A DNA stretch of 64,000 bases from Enterobacter sp. CC120223-11 (GCF_900215375.1 NZ_OBEF01000011.1:62001-126000), one strand, 5' to 3'. Positions 11,663 through 22,802 are shown, counted from the first letter of the stretch. Numbers and translations are program-made. The notes: generated by a model not told the origin, from the sequence alone.

Positions 11663-12946
11663 ATGGAATCCCTGACGTTACAACCCATCGCGCGCGTAGA
11701 TGGCACCATCAATTTACCTGGTTCTAAGAGTGTCTCTAACCGCGCCCTGCTGCTGGCGGCATTAGCCCGTGGCACCACCGTGCTGACCAACCTGCTGGAC
11801 AGCGATGACGTGCGCCATATGCTCAATGCGCTGACTGCGTTAGGCGTTCAGTACAGGCTCTCTGACGACCGCACCCGCTGCGAAGTAACGGGCAACGCTG
11901 GCCCGCTGCAGTCTGCTTCGGCTCTGGAATTGTTCCTTGGCAACGCCGGAACGGCGATGCGCCCACTGGCGGCAGCGCTGTGCCTCGGCAGCAACGATAT
12001 CGTGCTGACCGGCGAGCCGCGCATGAAGGAGCGCCCAATTGGGCACCTGGTGGACGCGCTGCGTCAGGGCGGCGCACAAATTGAATACCTTGAACAGGAA
12101 AACTATCCGCCGCTGCGCCTGAAGGGGGGCTTCACCGGTGGCGAAGTCGCGGTTGACGGCAGCGTATCCAGCCAGTTCCTGACGGCGCTGCTGATGACGG
12201 CACCTGTTGCGCCGCAGGACACCGTTATCACCATCAAAGGCGAACTGGTGTCAAAGCCGTACATTGATATCACCCTGAATCTGATGAAGACCTTTGGGGT
12301 GGAGGTTGAAAATCAGCAATATCAGCGCTTTGTGGTCAAAGGCGGTCAGGTTTATCAGTCTCCTGGCGCGTACCTGGTCGAGGGCGATGCTTCCTCCGCT
12401 TCTTACTTCCTCGCGGCAGGTGCCATTAAAGGCGGCACGGTGAAAGTCACCGGTATCGGCCGCAACAGCGTGCAGGGCGACATCCGTTTTGCCGATGTGC
12501 TGGAAAAAATGGGCGCAACCATCACCTGGGGCGACGATTTTATTGCCTGCACCCGCGGGGAACTGAACGCCATCGATATGGACATGAACCATATCCCTGA
12601 CGCAGCGATGACCATCGCAACGGCTGCGCTGTTCGCCAAAGGCACGACCACGCTTCGCAACATCTATAACTGGCGCGTGAAAGAAACGGATCGTCTGTTT
12701 GCGATGGCGACCGAACTGCGCAAAGTTGGCGCCGAAGTGGAAGAGGGCGAAGACTACATTCGCGTGACGCCGCCTGCACAGCTGACCTTCGCAGAAATTG
12801 GCACCTATGACGATCACCGTATGGCGATGTGTTTCTCGCTGGTGGCGCTGTCGGACACGCCGGTCACGATTCTCGACCCGAAATGTACGTCAAAAACCTT
12901 CCCTGATTACTTCGAACAGCTCGCACGCATCAGCACGCTTGCCTGA
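11663..12946 (+). CDS. aroA: 3-phosphoshikimate 1-carboxyvinyltransferase (EPSP synthase) AroA
   Basis: AroA transfers enolpyruvate from phosphoenolpyruvate to shikimate 3-phosphate, the sixth step of the shikimate pathway. The protein has 427 residues starting at [10 protein letters not shown]; the frame runs three codons further upstream to a TTG that is not used. It shows the class I signature [10 protein letters not shown] with Lys22, the phosphoenolpyruvate-site segment [11 protein letters not shown] (about 94-104) and RVKETDR further on. The wild-type class I sequence at that segment predicts normal glyphosate sensitivity. It is the second gene of the serC operon. A hairpin without a T tract follows at 12957-12976. 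Confidence 0.98.
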   Translation: MESLTLQPIARVDGTINLPGSKSVSNRALLLAALARGTTVLTNLLDSDDVRHMLNALTALGVQYRLSDDRTRCEVTGNAGPLQSASALELFLGNAGTAMRPLAAALCLGSNDIVLTGEPRMKERPIGHLVDALRQGGAQIEYLEQENYPPLRLKGGFTGGEVAVDGSVSSQFLTALLMTAPVAPQDTVITIKGELVSKPYIDITLNLMKTFGVEVENQQYQRFVVKGGQVYQSPGAYLVEGDASSASYFLAAGAIKGGTVKVTGIGRNSVQGDIRFADVLEKMGATITWGDDFIACTRGELNAIDMDMNHIPDAAMTIATAALFAKGTTTLRNIYNWRVKETDRLFAMATELRKVGAEVEEGEDYIRVTPPAQLTFAEIGTYDDHRMAMCFSLVALSDTPVTILDPKCTSKTFPDYFEQLARISTLA

Positions 12947-12956
12947 TTCTCACTGT

Positions 12957-12976
12957 GCTGCGCCTGCGGGCGCAGC
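12957..12976 (+). terminator. Hairpin after aroA
   Basis: An 8-bp GC stem (gctgcgcc/ggcgcagc) with a tgcg loop lies 10 bases after the aroA stop. No T run follows, so termination may need Rho or be weak. Confidence 0.55.
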
Positions 12977-13080
12977 GCAGAATGACGATTCCTGACATTC
13001 CCTTCGCTCATTTCTTCTACACTCACCTTCAAACTGTCTGTTATTTGCAACCAGTATTACCGGTTACCTGTAATGGCGCG

Positions 13081-13086
13081 TATAAT
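13081..13086 (+). promoter_or_regulatory. Probable -10 element of cmk promoter
   Basis: A perfect TATAAT lies 45 bases upstream of the cmk start. No good -35 hexamer is visible at 16-18 bases (ttaccg is the nearest), so the assignment rests on the -10 box and position. Confidence 0.5.
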
Positions 13087-13130
13087 GCGCGGCGTTTATG
13101 TAACTGACGCCTTGAATGAAGGAGAGAAAG

Positions 13131-13814
13131 ATGACGGCAATTGCCCCGGTAATCACCATTGATGGGCCAAGCGGTGCAGGCAAAGGCACCCTGTGCAAGG
13201 CAATGGCGGAAGCGTTGCAGTGGCATCTGCTGGATTCAGGCGCTATCTACCGCGTGCTGGCCCTGGCGGCATTACATCATCACGTTGATGTGACCTCAGA
13301 AGAGGCGCTGGTACCGCTGGCGGCGCACCTTGATGTGCGTTTTGTGTCCACCGATGGCAATCTCGAAGTGATCCTTGAAGGCGAAGACGTCAGCGGTGAA
13401 ATCCGCACTCAGGAAGTGGCGAACGCAGCTTCTCAGGTTGCCGCTTTTCCCCGCGTGCGTGAAGCGCTCCTGCGCCGTCAGCGCGGATTTCGTGAGGCCC
13501 CTGGCCTGATTGCCGACGGTCGCGATATGGGCACCGTGGTGTTCACCGATGCGCCAGTCAAAATTTTCCTTGACGCTTCCCCGGAAGAACGTGCGCAGCG
13601 CCGTATGCTTCAGTTGCAGGAAAAGGGCTTTAGTGTTAACTTTGATCGCCTTTTGGCAGAGATCAAGGAACGCGACGATCGTGACCGCAACCGTGCGGTG
13701 GCGCCGCTGGTTCCCGCTGCTGATGCTTTAGTCCTCGATTCAACGCGATTAAGCATTGAGCAAGTGATTGAAAAAGCGCTACAATATGCGCGCCAAAAAC
13801 TGGCCGCTGTCTGA
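13131..13814 (+). CDS. cmk: Cytidylate kinase Cmk
   Basis: Cmk phosphorylates CMP and dCMP with ATP, recycling cytidine nucleotides. It has 227 residues, as in E. coli. The P-loop is GPSGAGKGT (residues 12-20), and the NMP-binding and lid regions include IADGRDMG and [10 protein letters not shown]. The start follows GGAGAG, and the in-frame codons upstream of it are not used. It precedes rpsA, and the main rpsA promoter lies inside its 3' end, as in E. coli. The E. coli neighbour ycaL is missing between aroA and cmk. Confidence 0.97.
   Translation: MTAIAPVITIDGPSGAGKGTLCKAMAEALQWHLLDSGAIYRVLALAALHHHVDVTSEEALVPLAAHLDVRFVSTDGNLEVILEGEDVSGEIRTQEVANAASQVAAFPRVREALLRRQRGFREAPGLIADGRDMGTVVFTDAPVKIFLDASPEERAQRRMLQLQEKGFSVNFDRLLAEIKERDDRDRNRAVAPLVPAADALVLDSTRLSIEQVIEKALQYARQKLAAV
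13756..13785 (+). promoter_or_regulatory. rpsA P1 promoter inside cmk
   Basis: TTGAGC, an 18-base spacer and TACAAT lie in the last 60 bases of cmk, about 165 bases upstream of the rpsA start. The position agrees with the major rpsA promoter of E. coli. The resulting leader of about 155 bases would contain the region through which S1 represses its own translation. Confidence 0.72.
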
Positions 13815-13949
13815 TGACAGGCAGGCGAGCCTCCGAATTTTTGCTGTATTAGTAGTACCCCCGCTGCAACGGAGTGTGAGCGGGTATGTAAAACAACCCC
13901 ATCCGACATGAAGCCAGATGGACGTTAATCTAACTTTTGAAGATTAAAC

Positions 13950-15623
13950 ATGACTGAATCTTTTGCTCAACTGTTTGAAGAATCACTGAAAGAAATCGAA
14001 ACCCGTCCGGGTTCCATCGTTCGTGGCGTTGTTGTCTCTATCGACAAAGACGTTGTCCTGGTTGATGCGGGCCTGAAATCTGAATCTGCAATCCCTGCAG
14101 AGCAGTTCAAAAACGCAGCCGGCGAACTGGAAATCCAGGTTGGTGACGAAGTTGACGTTGCGCTGGACGCAGTAGAAGACGGCTTCGGCGAAACTCTGCT
14201 GTCCCGTGAGAAAGCTAAGCGTCACGAAGCTTGGATCACGCTGGAAAAAGCATACGAAGACGCTGAAACTGTTGTTGGTGTTATCAACGGCAAAGTTAAA
14301 GGTGGCTTCACTGTTGAGCTGAACGGTATTCGTGCGTTCCTGCCAGGTTCTCTGGTAGACGTGCGTCCAGTTCGCGATACGCTGCACCTGGAAGGCAAAG
14401 AGCTTGAGTTCAAAGTTATCAAGCTGGACCAGAAGCGTAACAACGTTGTTGTTTCTCGTCGTGCCGTTATCGAATCCGAAAACAGCGCAGAGCGCGATCA
14501 GCTGCTGGAAAACCTGCAGGAAGGCATGGAAGTTAAAGGTATCGTTAAGAACCTCACTGACTACGGTGCATTCGTTGATCTGGGCGGCGTTGACGGCCTG
14601 CTGCACATCACTGACATGGCCTGGAAACGCGTTAAGCACCCAAGCGAAATCGTGAACGTTGGCGACGAAATCACTGTTAAAGTGCTGAAATTCGACCGCG
14701 AGCGTACCCGTGTTTCTCTGGGTCTGAAGCAGCTGGGCGAAGATCCATGGGTAGCTATCGCTAAGCGTTACCCAGAAGGCACTCGCCTGACTGGCCGCGT
14801 GACCAACCTGACCGACTACGGCTGCTTCGTTGAAATCGAAGAAGGCGTTGAAGGCCTGGTACACGTTTCCGAAATGGACTGGACCAACAAAAACATCCAC
14901 CCATCCAAAGTTGTTAACGTTGGTGATGTAGTGGAAGTAATGGTTCTGGACATCGACGAAGAGCGTCGTCGTATCTCCCTGGGTCTGAAGCAGTGCAAAA
15001 ACAACCCATGGCAGCAGTTCGCAGAAACCCACAACAAGGGCGATCGCGTTGAAGGTAAAATCAAGTCAATCACTGACTTCGGTATCTTCATCGGCCTGGA
15101 CGGTGGCATCGACGGTCTGGTTCACCTGTCTGACATCTCCTGGAACGTTGCAGGCGAAGAAGCAGTTCGTGAATTCAAGAAAGGCGACGAAATCGCTGCC
15201 GTTGTTCTGCAGGTTGACGCAGAGCGTGAGCGTATCTCCCTGGGCGTGAAGCAGCTGGCTGAAGATCCGTTCAACAACTGGGTTGCTCTGAACAAGAAAG
15301 GCGCTATCGTTAACGGTAAAGTGACTGCAGTTGACGCGAAAGGCGCAACCGTAGAACTGGCTGACGGCGTTGAAGGTTACCTGCGTGCTTCTGAAGCATC
15401 CCGTGACCGCGTTGAAGATGCAACTCTGGTTCTGAGCGTTGGCGACGACGTTGAAGCTAAATTCACCGGTGTTGACCGTAAGAACCGTGCAATCAGCCTG
15501 TCTGTTCGTGCTAAAGACGAAGCTGACGAGAAAGATGCAATCGCTTCTGTTAACAACAAACAGGAAGAAGGCAACTTCTCTAACGCTATGGCTGAAGCAT
15601 TCAAAGCAGCTAAAGGCGAGTAA
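13950..15623 (+). CDS. rpsA: 30S ribosomal protein S1 RpsA
   Basis: S1 binds mRNA on the 30S subunit and is needed to start translation on most mRNAs. The 557 residues equal the E. coli length, with six S1 (OB-fold) domains of about 70-85 residues. The first two bind the ribosome; the later ones repeat motifs such as GFGVF-type [25 protein letters not shown] and [13 protein letters not shown]. The ribosome-binding site is poor (TTTTGAAGATTAAAC before ATG), which is typical of rpsA. It relies on a structured leader for efficient, S1-repressible translation. Codon use is highly biased. Confidence 0.98.
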   Translation: MTESFAQLFEESLKEIETRPGSIVRGVVVSIDKDVVLVDAGLKSESAIPAEQFKNAAGELEIQVGDEVDVALDAVEDGFGETLLSREKAKRHEAWITLEKAYEDAETVVGVINGKVKGGFTVELNGIRAFLPGSLVDVRPVRDTLHLEGKELEFKVIKLDQKRNNVVVSRRAVIESENSAERDQLLENLQEGMEVKGIVKNLTDYGAFVDLGGVDGLLHITDMAWKRVKHPSEIVNVGDEITVKVLKFDRERTRVSLGLKQLGEDPWVAIAKRYPEGTRLTGRVTNLTDYGCFVEIEEGVEGLVHVSEMDWTNKNIHPSKVVNVGDVVEVMVLDIDEERRRISLGLKQCKNNPWQQFAETHNKGDRVEGKIKSITDFGIFIGLDGGIDGLVHLSDISWNVAGEEAVREFKKGDEIAAVVLQVDAERERISLGVKQLAEDPFNNWVALNKKGAIVNGKVTAVDAKGATVELADGVEGYLRASEASRDRVEDATLVLSVGDDVEAKFTGVDRKNRAISLSVRAKDEADEKDAIASVNNKQEEGNFSNAMAEAFKAAKGE

Positions 15624-15682
15624 TCAGGTAACTCTTTACGAGTCACTTGACAGATTACAGGATTCGTCCTGTAATCAATGAC

Positions 15683-15706
15683 AAAGGGCGGCTACGGCCG
15701 CCCTTG
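15683..15706 (+). terminator. Hairpin between rpsA and ihfB
   Basis: The stem aagggcggc/gccgccctt closes a TACG loop, a member of the stable UNCG tetraloop class. A weak T stretch follows. It lies 60 bases after rpsA and 47 before ihfB, so it probably terminates only part of the rpsA transcripts. Confidence 0.75.
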
Positions 15707-15751
15707 TTCAAGCTGTCAGCTAACCTTTCCTGAAAGGAAACCGGAGGAATC

Positions 15752-16039
15752 ATGACCAAGTCAGAGCTCATCGAACGACTTGCAAGCCAGCAATCTCACA
15801 TTCCTGCGAAAGCGGTTGAAGATGCTGTGAAAGAGATGCTGGAACATATGGCCTCTACGCTGGCCCAGGGCGAGCGCATTGAAATCCGCGGTTTCGGCAG
15901 TTTCTCTTTGCATTACCGTGCCCCACGCGTTGGGCGCAACCCAAAAACAGGCGATAAAGTCGAGCTGGAAGGTAAATACGTTCCACACTTTAAGCCGGGT
16001 AAAGAATTGCGCGATCGCGCCAACATTTACGGCGATTGA
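15752..16039 (+). CDS. ihfB: Integration host factor subunit beta IhfB
   Basis: IhfB pairs with IhfA to form the DNA-bending protein IHF, which acts in recombination, replication and transcription. It has 95 residues, one more than in E. coli because of a final Asp. The body matches the DNABII family: the conserved RGFGSFSL segment and the DNA-inserting Pro64 in GRNPKTG at the tip of the beta arm. The start follows a strong GGAGG. It lies downstream of rpsA, as in other enterobacteria, and a strong terminator closes the unit. Confidence 0.97.
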   Translation: MTKSELIERLASQQSHIPAKAVEDAVKEMLEHMASTLAQGERIEIRGFGSFSLHYRAPRVGRNPKTGDKVELEGKYVPHFKPGKELRDRANIYGD

Positions 16040-16071
16040 GTTTCCACGGGTTACCGTGAAACTTGAACGTG

Positions 16072-16097
16072 AAAAAAGCACCTGCGGGTGCTTTTTT
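16072..16097 (+). terminator. Rho-independent terminator of ihfB
   Basis: The stem aaaaaagcacc/ggtgctttttt has a tgcg loop and a run of six T. Confidence 0.93.
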
Positions 16098-16274
16098 CGT
16101 TTCTGCCTCAGGCTTATCTGTCACAAGCCACTGCTCAGTATTGAAGCTACCTCGCAATTTCATTTCTGCGTGCAGCAAGCGCGCAAACTCACTGGAAAAC
16201 GCCTCGCATAATCCCTTTCTACCGGAAGACGGCCATGCCTGAATTCGCAACACTGTTTGCGACAAGGAGGCGTC

Positions 16275-18533
16275 ATGCGCGTACCGACATTTGCTCTCTG
16301 TACCATCATGGGTATCTGCCCGCTGCTCTGGCTGGCGGAACTCCCGGCGGTCACAACCACAGCTTTTTTCACCCTGCTGGCAACGCCGCTTTGTTTTTCC
16401 TCCAGTCAGTTAAGAATGGTCGGCCTGACGCTGCTTTTCTTCTGCTGGGGGATCCTGGCTGCTCAGAAGGCTGTCTTACCGGCAAATAGCTATTCGGGAA
16501 AAGTTGTCGAGGCGGAGGCGGAGATTATCTCCGTTTACGACGAAAAGAAGTACTACGCAAAACTACGGCGAATCAATGGGCAGCGGCAATCCCCAGCCCC
16601 CGGCATCATGCTTTACGGGCAGAGTTTACCCAACGGAGCTTGCGCGGGGCAGGTATGGCAGATGACAGTCCGGACCCGGGCAGTTCATGGCCAGCTTAAT
16701 GAAGGTATGTTTGACAGCCAGCGCTATGCACTTTCTTTGCATCGCTCCTTAACCGGCCGCTTCACCGGGGCCCGGGTTATACAGCAAAGCTGTAGCCTGC
16801 GTTCCCTTTTTGTTACTTCACTTCTGAAGCACGTTGAACGCTACCCCTGGCATCAGGTGATGCTGGCGCTGGCCGTCGGGGAGAGGGCATCTGTATCGTC
16901 AGAGATTAAGCTGCTGCTGCAGCAAACCGGAACCTCTCATCTGATGGCGATTTCCGGCCTGCATATTTCGCTGGTTGCAATGGTGGGTTGGTTGGTAATG
17001 CGTGGAGTACAAAGCGTAATGCCTTGCGGATGGATTGGCTGGCGAGTCCCTCTCTGCGCCTCTTTTTGTATGGCCGCTTTTTATGCATGGTTAAGCGGTC
17101 TGGAGCCCCCCGCATTACGCACGGTTATCGCCACAGGTATCTGGCTTTTCTCACGCATGAGAGGCAACAAGTGGACTTCTTGGGAGGTGTGGCTATGCTG
17201 CGTGGCGGCGATTCTTATCTTCGATCCGCTGGCAATACTGTCGCAAAGTTTGTGGCTTTCAGCCTTCGCGGTCGCGACGCTGATTTTCTGGTACCAATGG
17301 GTGCCGTGTCGCCGCATTGGAAGCTCCGCTCTGCTGAATGCCGTCTGGAGTCTGCTTCATCTGCAGCTCGGCCTGATGTTTCTTCTGCTCCCGTTACAGG
17401 TCTTTATCTTTAACGGCATCTCCTGGACGTCTTTACCGGCCAACTTTATCGCGGTGCCGCTGGTCACTCTGGCGGTGCTCCCATTGTTATTAGCCGGGAT
17501 GGTATTGCATCTGGTCGGCCCCGAGGTAATTGAAAAGGGCGTCTGGTTTCTGGCAGACCGTTTGCTTGCCTGCCTGTTCTGGTTTTTGCGTTCTCTGCCA
17601 GAGGGCTGGAAAGAAACGGATTATCGCTGGCAAGGGGCGGCGATATTACCCTGGCTGGCGACTCTTTTCTGGCGGCTGAACGGTTGGAGCAGATGGCCCG
17701 GATTGGCCATAGCAAGCTGCGCGCTGCTGGCTTATCCGGTATGGCGTCCGCTATCGCGGGACTGGTCCGTGACGATGCTCGATGTTGGCCAGGGACTCTC
17801 CATGGTCATCGCCCGCAATGGTAAAGCGATTTTGTATGATACCGGGCTGGCATGGAAAGGAGGAGACAGCGCAAAGCAGCTGATTATCCCCTGGCTGCGC
17901 TGGCACCACCTTCAGCCTGAGGGCGTGATCCTCAGCCATGAGCATCTGGATCACCGCGGAGGGCTGGATTCGTTACTCAAAACCTGGCCGAACTTATGGG
18001 TCAGAAGCTCTCTCAACTGGCCCAGTCATCAACCCTGTTTCAGAGGAGAGACCTGGCGCTGGGAGGGTCTGACTTTTCGGGCATTATGGCCTCTGGTTGG
18101 CGCGTCAGCTGAAGGGAATAACCGTTCATGTGTGGTCAGAGTCGATGACGGCAAACACAGCCTGTTAATGACGGGAGATATTGAAATCCCGGCAGAAATA
18201 TCAATGCTGAGCCACTACTGGCAACATCTTGCGTCTACACTTGTTCAGGTGCCACATCACGGCAGTGGGACCTCTTCATCACCTGCGTTACTTCGTGCGG
18301 TGGGTGGACGAGCGGCGCTGTCATCTGCGGCACGATACAACGCATGGCATTTTCCGTCAGCTAAGGTCAAGGCGCGTTATACGCAAAGGCATTATCAGTG
18401 GTTTGACACAGCCCGTCAGGGGCAAATAACGGTCAACTTTTCAGCAGAAGGTTGGCAAGTCCAGAGCTTACGCGATCAAATATCCCCCCGCTGGTATCAT
18501 CAGTGGTTTGGCGATGCCCGTGATAACGGGTAG
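16275..18533 (+). CDS. ycaI: ComEC/Rec2-type DNA-uptake channel protein YcaI
   Basis: This is a large inner-membrane protein of the ComEC family, which forms the channel for single-stranded DNA uptake in competent bacteria. Its role in enterobacteria is not well defined. It has 752 residues. The ATG preceded by AAGGAGG is chosen over a TTG six codons upstream that would lie in the ribosome-binding site. Order: N-terminal membrane segments and DUF4131-like soluble part (about 1-170), Competence domain with MAISGLHISLVAM and several membrane helices (about 200-480), and a C-terminal metallo-beta-lactamase-like domain with ILSHEHLDHRGG and VPHHGSGTSS. It seems to be a full-length gene. The next gene, msbA, starts 36 bases later. 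Confidence 0.93.
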   Translation: MRVPTFALCTIMGICPLLWLAELPAVTTTAFFTLLATPLCFSSSQLRMVGLTLLFFCWGILAAQKAVLPANSYSGKVVEAEAEIISVYDEKKYYAKLRRINGQRQSPAPGIMLYGQSLPNGACAGQVWQMTVRTRAVHGQLNEGMFDSQRYALSLHRSLTGRFTGARVIQQSCSLRSLFVTSLLKHVERYPWHQVMLALAVGERASVSSEIKLLLQQTGTSHLMAISGLHISLVAMVGWLVMRGVQSVMPCGWIGWRVPLCASFCMAAFYAWLSGLEPPALRTVIATGIWLFSRMRGNKWTSWEVWLCCVAAILIFDPLAILSQSLWLSAFAVATLIFWYQWVPCRRIGSSALLNAVWSLLHLQLGLMFLLLPLQVFIFNGISWTSLPANFIAVPLVTLAVLPLLLAGMVLHLVGPEVIEKGVWFLADRLLACLFWFLRSLPEGWKETDYRWQGAAILPWLATLFWRLNGWSRWPGLAIASCALLAYPVWRPLSRDWSVTMLDVGQGLSMVIARNGKAILYDTGLAWKGGDSAKQLIIPWLRWHHLQPEGVILSHEHLDHRGGLDSLLKTWPNLWVRSSLNWPSHQPCFRGETWRWEGLTFRALWPLVGASAEGNNRSCVVRVDDGKHSLLMTGDIEIPAEISMLSHYWQHLASTLVQVPHHGSGTSSSPALLRAVGGRAALSSAARYNAWHFPSAKVKARYTQRHYQWFDTARQGQITVNFSAEGWQVQSLRDQISPRWYHQWFGDARDNG

Positions 18534-18536
18534 AAT
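18508..18536 (+). promoter_or_regulatory. Probable msbA-lpxK promoter
   Basis: TTGGCG, a 17-base spacer and TAGAAT overlap the end of ycaI and end 33 bases before the msbA start. The two boxes match sigma-70 consensus at four and five of six positions. Confidence 0.55.
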
Positions 18537-18569
18537 GTGCGGCTATCTCAACATAAGCTGGTTTTTTGA

Positions 18570-20318
18570 ATGCAGAACGACAAAGATCTTTCGACGTGGC
18601 AGACTTTCCGCCGACTCTGGCCAACGATAGCGCCTTTCAAAGCGGGCCTTATCGTGTCTGCGGTCGCGTTAATTCTTAACGCCGCCAGCGACACCTTTAT
18701 GCTGTCGCTCCTTAAACCGTTACTGGATGACGGTTTTGGTAAAACGGATCGCTCTGTGCTGCTATGGATGCCGCTGGTGGTGATCGGATTAATGATCCTG
18801 CGTGGTGTCACCAGCTATATCTCGAGCTATTGCATTTCCTGGGTTTCGGGCAAGGTCGTGATGACCATGCGCCGCCGTCTGTTCGGCCATATGATGGGCA
18901 TGCCGGTCTCCTTTTTCGACAAACAGTCCACAGGAACGTTGCTGTCGCGTATTACCTATGATTCCGAGCAGGTTGCTTCCTCCTCTTCCAGCGCTCTGAT
19001 AACCGTAGTGCGCGAAGGTGCCTCCATCATCGGGCTGTTTATCATGATGTTCTGGTACAGCTGGCAGCTGTCGCTGATCCTCATTGTACTGGCACCTATC
19101 GTCTCCTTCGCTATTCGTCTGGTCTCCAAACGCTTCCGCAATATCAGTAAAAATATGCAGAACACCATGGGCCAGGTCACCACCAGCGCGGAACAAATGC
19201 TTAAAGGGCATAAAGAAGTGCTGATGTTTGGTGGCCAGGAAGTGGAAACCAGCCGCTTCGATAAAGTCAGCAACAAGATGCGTCTGCAGGGTATGAAGAT
19301 GGTTTCAGCCTCTTCAATTTCCGACCCGATTATTCAGCTGATTGCTTCTCTGGCACTGGCTTTTGTTCTCTATGCCGCAAGCTTCCCGAGCGTTATGGAA
19401 ACGCTGACTGCCGGTACGATCACCGTAGTCTTCTCCTCAATGATTGCTCTGATGCGTCCGCTGAAATCTCTGACTAACGTCAACGCCCAGTTCCAGCGTG
19501 GTATGGCGGCTTGTCAGACGCTGTTCGCGATTCTCGACAGCGAGCAGGAGAAAGATGAAGGCACCCGAGTGATTGAGCGTGCAAAAGGCAGCGTCGAATT
19601 CCGTGATGTAACCTTCACATACCCGGGTCGTGAAGTTCCTGCCCTGCGTGATATTAATCTGAATATTCCGGAAGGGAAAACCGTCGCGCTGGTGGGCCGT
19701 TCCGGCTCCGGCAAATCAACCCTGGCAAGCCTGATCACCCGTTTTTACGATGTGGATCAGGGAAGCATTGCTCTTGATGGGCACGATATTCGCGAATATA
19801 CGCTAGCCTCCCTGCGCGATCAGGTTGCGCTGGTTTCGCAGAACGTTCATCTGTTTAACGATACGGTTGCTAACAATATTGCGTATGCCCGTACCGACAT
19901 CTACAGCCGCGAAGACATCGAGAAAGCCGCGAAAATGGCCTATGCCATGGACTTCATCAACAAGATGGATAACGGCCTGGATACGATTATTGGTGAAAAC
20001 GGCGTGCTGCTCTCCGGCGGCCAGCGACAGCGTATTGCTATTGCGCGTGCGCTGCTGCGCGACAGCCCAATCCTGATTCTGGATGAGGCAACTTCAGCGC
20101 TGGATACGGAATCAGAGCGCGCTATTCAGGCGGCTTTGGATGAGCTGCAGAAAAACCGCACCTCGCTGGTGATTGCTCACCGTCTGTCGACTATCGAAAA
20201 AGCCGATGAAATTGTGGTGGTGGAGGATGGCCGCATCGTGGAACGCGGTAGCCATCAGGATCTTATCGAACACCGCGGCGTTTACGCGCAACTGCATAAG
20301 ATGCAGTTTGGGCAATGA
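18570..20318 (+). CDS. msbA: Lipid A export ATP-binding/permease protein MsbA
   Basis: MsbA is the homodimeric ABC exporter that flips lipid A-core from the inner to the outer leaflet of the inner membrane. It has 582 residues, as in E. coli. A six-helix transmembrane domain (about 1-325) precedes the nucleotide-binding domain. That domain has Walker [10 protein letters not shown] (about 376-384), the ABC signature LSGGQRQR (about 481) and Walker [12 protein letters not shown] (about 500-510). It overlaps lpxK by four bases (ATGA), so the two essential lipid A genes are translationally coupled. Confidence 0.98.
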   Translation: MQNDKDLSTWQTFRRLWPTIAPFKAGLIVSAVALILNAASDTFMLSLLKPLLDDGFGKTDRSVLLWMPLVVIGLMILRGVTSYISSYCISWVSGKVVMTMRRRLFGHMMGMPVSFFDKQSTGTLLSRITYDSEQVASSSSSALITVVREGASIIGLFIMMFWYSWQLSLILIVLAPIVSFAIRLVSKRFRNISKNMQNTMGQVTTSAEQMLKGHKEVLMFGGQEVETSRFDKVSNKMRLQGMKMVSASSISDPIIQLIASLALAFVLYAASFPSVMETLTAGTITVVFSSMIALMRPLKSLTNVNAQFQRGMAACQTLFAILDSEQEKDEGTRVIERAKGSVEFRDVTFTYPGREVPALRDINLNIPEGKTVALVGRSGSGKSTLASLITRFYDVDQGSIALDGHDIREYTLASLRDQVALVSQNVHLFNDTVANNIAYARTDIYSREDIEKAAKMAYAMDFINKMDNGLDTIIGENGVLLSGGQRQRIAIARALLRDSPILILDEATSALDTESERAIQAALDELQKNRTSLVIAHRLSTIEKADEIVVVEDGRIVERGSHQDLIEHRGVYAQLHKMQFGQ

Positions 20319-21295
20319 TCGCACGTATCTGGTCCGGAGAATCACCTCTCTGGCTGCTGTTGCTGCCGCTTTCCTGGCTGTATGGCCTGGTAAGCGGCGC
20401 TATTCGCCTGAGTTATCGCCTGGGCCTGAAAAAAGCCTGGCGTGCGCCGGTGCCGGTGGTGGTGGTGGGGAACCTCACCGCAGGCGGCAATGGCAAAACG
20501 CCGGTGGCCATCTGGCTGGTGGAGCAACTTCAGCAGCAGGGCATTAAAGTCGGAGTGGTTTCTCGCGGTTACGGCGGGAAGGCTGCCCACTATCCTTTGT
20601 TGCTGAATCCACACACAGTGCCCGCGGAAGCAGGTGATGAGCCAGTGCTGATTTATCAGCGCACGGGCGCGCCGGTTGCCGTCTCACCCAACCGTAGCGA
20701 AGCCGTTCAGGCACTGCTCGCCTCAAACGATCTGCAAATCATTATCACTGACGACGGCCTCCAGCATTACCGCCTCGCCCGTGACGTTGAAATTGTCGTT
20801 ATTGACGGCGTTCGCCGCTTTGGCAACGGCTGGTGGTTACCGGCAGGGCCGATGCGCGAACGTGCCTCGCGCCTGAAGAGCGTGGATGCCGTTATCGTTA
20901 ATGGCGGCGTACCGCGTGCGGGCGAAATCCCGATGCAGCTTGCTCCTGGCCTGGCGGTGAATCTCAGAACAGGTGAAAAGCGTAGTGTGTCGGCGCTGAC
21001 AAATGTGGTTGCTATGGCCGGTATCGGTCATCCTCCGCGCTTTTTTGCCACTCTGGAGCAGTGCGGCGTCCGTCCGGTAAAGACCGTGGCGCTGGCCGAT
21101 CATCAGGCGCTGGCTGCCGCAGATGTGCAGGCTCTGGCAACGAATGAACAAACGCTGGTGATGACGGAAAAAGATGCGGTGAAGTGCCGTAACTTTGCGC
21201 AGGATAACTGGTGGTATTTACCCGTGGATGCCGTTTTCGATCACGACAGCGCACCGCGGCTGATCCAGAAACTGGTCAGCCTGACGCTGCGTTAA
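20315..21295 (+). CDS. lpxK: Tetraacyldisaccharide 4'-kinase LpxK
   Basis: LpxK phosphorylates the 4' position of the lipid A disaccharide precursor on the cytoplasmic face of the inner membrane. It has 326 residues (328 in E. coli). A hydrophobic N-terminal stretch is followed by the Walker A-type loop [16 protein letters not shown] (about 50-65) and the conserved [11 protein letters not shown] region (about 145). It starts inside the msbA stop (ATGA). The next gene, ycaQ, begins 40 bases later and may be read from the same transcript. Confidence 0.97.
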   Translation: MIARIWSGESPLWLLLLPLSWLYGLVSGAIRLSYRLGLKKAWRAPVPVVVVGNLTAGGNGKTPVAIWLVEQLQQQGIKVGVVSRGYGGKAAHYPLLLNPHTVPAEAGDEPVLIYQRTGAPVAVSPNRSEAVQALLASNDLQIIITDDGLQHYRLARDVEIVVIDGVRRFGNGWWLPAGPMRERASRLKSVDAVIVNGGVPRAGEIPMQLAPGLAVNLRTGEKRSVSALTNVVAMAGIGHPPRFFATLEQCGVRPVKTVALADHQALAAADVQALATNEQTLVMTEKDAVKCRNFAQDNWWYLPVDAVFDHDSAPRLIQKLVSLTLR

Positions 21296-21335
21296 CCGAG
21301 GGCGCGCGGGTGGGCAAAGCAGACGAGGACATTGA

Positions 21336-22565
21336 ATGTCAGAAGTAACGCTTTCACTTACCGCCGCGCGCCATCTCCATCTGGCCGCCCAGGGTCTGCT
21401 CAAAAAACAACGTCGCCGCCCTCAGCCTGAGGACGTTCTCGCCACCATCCAGGGCATGTCGCTGCTGCAAATCGACACCATCAACGTTGTCGCCCGCAGC
21501 CCTTATTTAGTGCTGTTCAGCCGCCTTGGAGCCTACCCTCAAACCTGGCTTGATGATGCGCTTTCCCGCGGCGAACTTATGGAATACTGGGCTCACGAAG
21601 CCTGTTTCCTGCCTCGCGCTGACTTTTCGCTGGTCCGTCACCGAATGCTCTCCCCGGAGAAAATGGGCTGGAAATATCGCCCTGAGTGGATGACGGAGCA
21701 TGCCGCAGAGATTCAGGCCCTTATCGATCACATTCAGCACAACGGGCCTGTTCGTTCGGCTGATTTCGAACATCCCCGGAAGGGTGCCAGCGGCTGGTGG
21801 GAGTGGAAACCGCACAAGCGGCATCTGGAAGGGCTGTTTACGGCAGGTAAGGTGATGGTTATCGGTCGTCAAAACTTTCAGCGAATCTACGACCTGACTA
21901 CGCGAGTGATGCCGCACTGGAATGATGCGCGTGATTTACTGTCGCAGGAGCACGCCGAAGAGCTAATGTTGCAGAACAGCGCGCGAAGCCTCGGCATATT
22001 TCGTGGGCAGTGGCTGGCGGATTATTACCGTTTACGCCAGCCCGCGCTGCCGCCTTTGCTGGCGCGCTGGCAGGAGGAAGGCCGCATCTTACCCGTTGAA
22101 GTCGAAAACCTTGGCGCGATGTGGCTGCATACCGATTATCTGCCGCTGCTGGAGCTGGCGCAGGCAGGCAAACTGACCGCCACGCACAGCGCCGTGTTGT
22201 CGCCTTTCGATCCTGTCGTCTGGGATCGCAAACGCGCCGAGCAGCTGTTTGATTTTACCTACCGCCTTGAGTGCTACATGCCCGCGGAAAAGCGTCAGTT
22301 TGGTTATTTCGTCCTGCCGTTGTTGCACCAGGGAAAACTGGTTGGTCGTATGGACAGCAAAATGCATCGCAGGACAGGCGTGCTGGAGATTTTCGCGCTT
22401 TACCTTGAGCAAGGCGTTCGGGTCAGTCAGTCGCTGGAAAAAGGGCTGACGCAGGCGATAAATGATTTTGCACGCTGGCAGGGCGCTGTTCGGGTTGAAA
22501 TCAGGCAACGCCCTGGCGAACTTTTCAGCGCTCAGCCGTCTGGCTGGGAAATTGACGCCGCATAA
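21336..22565 (+). CDS. ycaQ: DNA interstrand crosslink glycosylase-like protein YcaQ (AlkX)
   Basis: The 409-residue protein of the HTH_42 (AlkZ-like) superfamily is close to E. coli YcaQ, which unhooks DNA interstrand crosslinks and removes bulky N7-alkylguanines. The family's catalytic Q-x-D type motif is visible near the N terminus in SLLQIDTINVVARSPY (about residues 45-60). Winged-helix repeats typical of the fold fill the rest. It lies between lpxK and ycaR in the same direction. Whether it belongs to the msbA-lpxK transcript cannot be read from the sequence. Confidence 0.93.
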   Translation: MSEVTLSLTAARHLHLAAQGLLKKQRRRPQPEDVLATIQGMSLLQIDTINVVARSPYLVLFSRLGAYPQTWLDDALSRGELMEYWAHEACFLPRADFSLVRHRMLSPEKMGWKYRPEWMTEHAAEIQALIDHIQHNGPVRSADFEHPRKGASGWWEWKPHKRHLEGLFTAGKVMVIGRQNFQRIYDLTTRVMPHWNDARDLLSQEHAEELMLQNSARSLGIFRGQWLADYYRLRQPALPPLLARWQEEGRILPVEVENLGAMWLHTDYLPLLELAQAGKLTATHSAVLSPFDPVVWDRKRAEQLFDFTYRLECYMPAEKRQFGYFVLPLLHQGKLVGRMDSKMHRRTGVLEIFALYLEQGVRVSQSLEKGLTQAINDFARWQGAVRVEIRQRPGELFSAQPSGWEIDAA

Positions 22566-22619
22566 ATCCCCGCTGTGCTATGCTGCGCGAGATACTTTTT
22601 CGGTCCGTTCGGAGGAACC

Positions 22620-22802
22620 ATGGATCACCGCTTACTTGAAATCATCGCTTGCCCGGTCTGCAACGGTAAGCTCTATTACAGTCAGGATAAGCAAGAGCTT
22701 ATCTGCAAACTCGACAGCCTGGCCTTCCCGCTGCGTGATGGCATTCCCGTCCTGCTGGAAAACGAAGCCCGTCCATTGAGCGCAGAAGAGAGCCACCCAT
22801 GA
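22620..22802 (+). CDS. ycaR: Trm112-family zinc-binding-type protein YcaR
   Basis: The 60-residue protein ([18 protein letters not shown]...) has the same length as E. coli YcaR. The single CPVC pair near residue 11 and the short fold place it in the Trm112/UPF0434 family; its function is unknown. The upstream in-frame codons are rejected because the ATG after GGAGGAACC matches the family. It overlaps kdsB by four bases (ATGA), so translation of the two is coupled. Confidence 0.94.
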   Translation: MDHRLLEIIACPVCNGKLYYSQDKQELICKLDSLAFPLRDGIPVLLENEARPLSAEESHP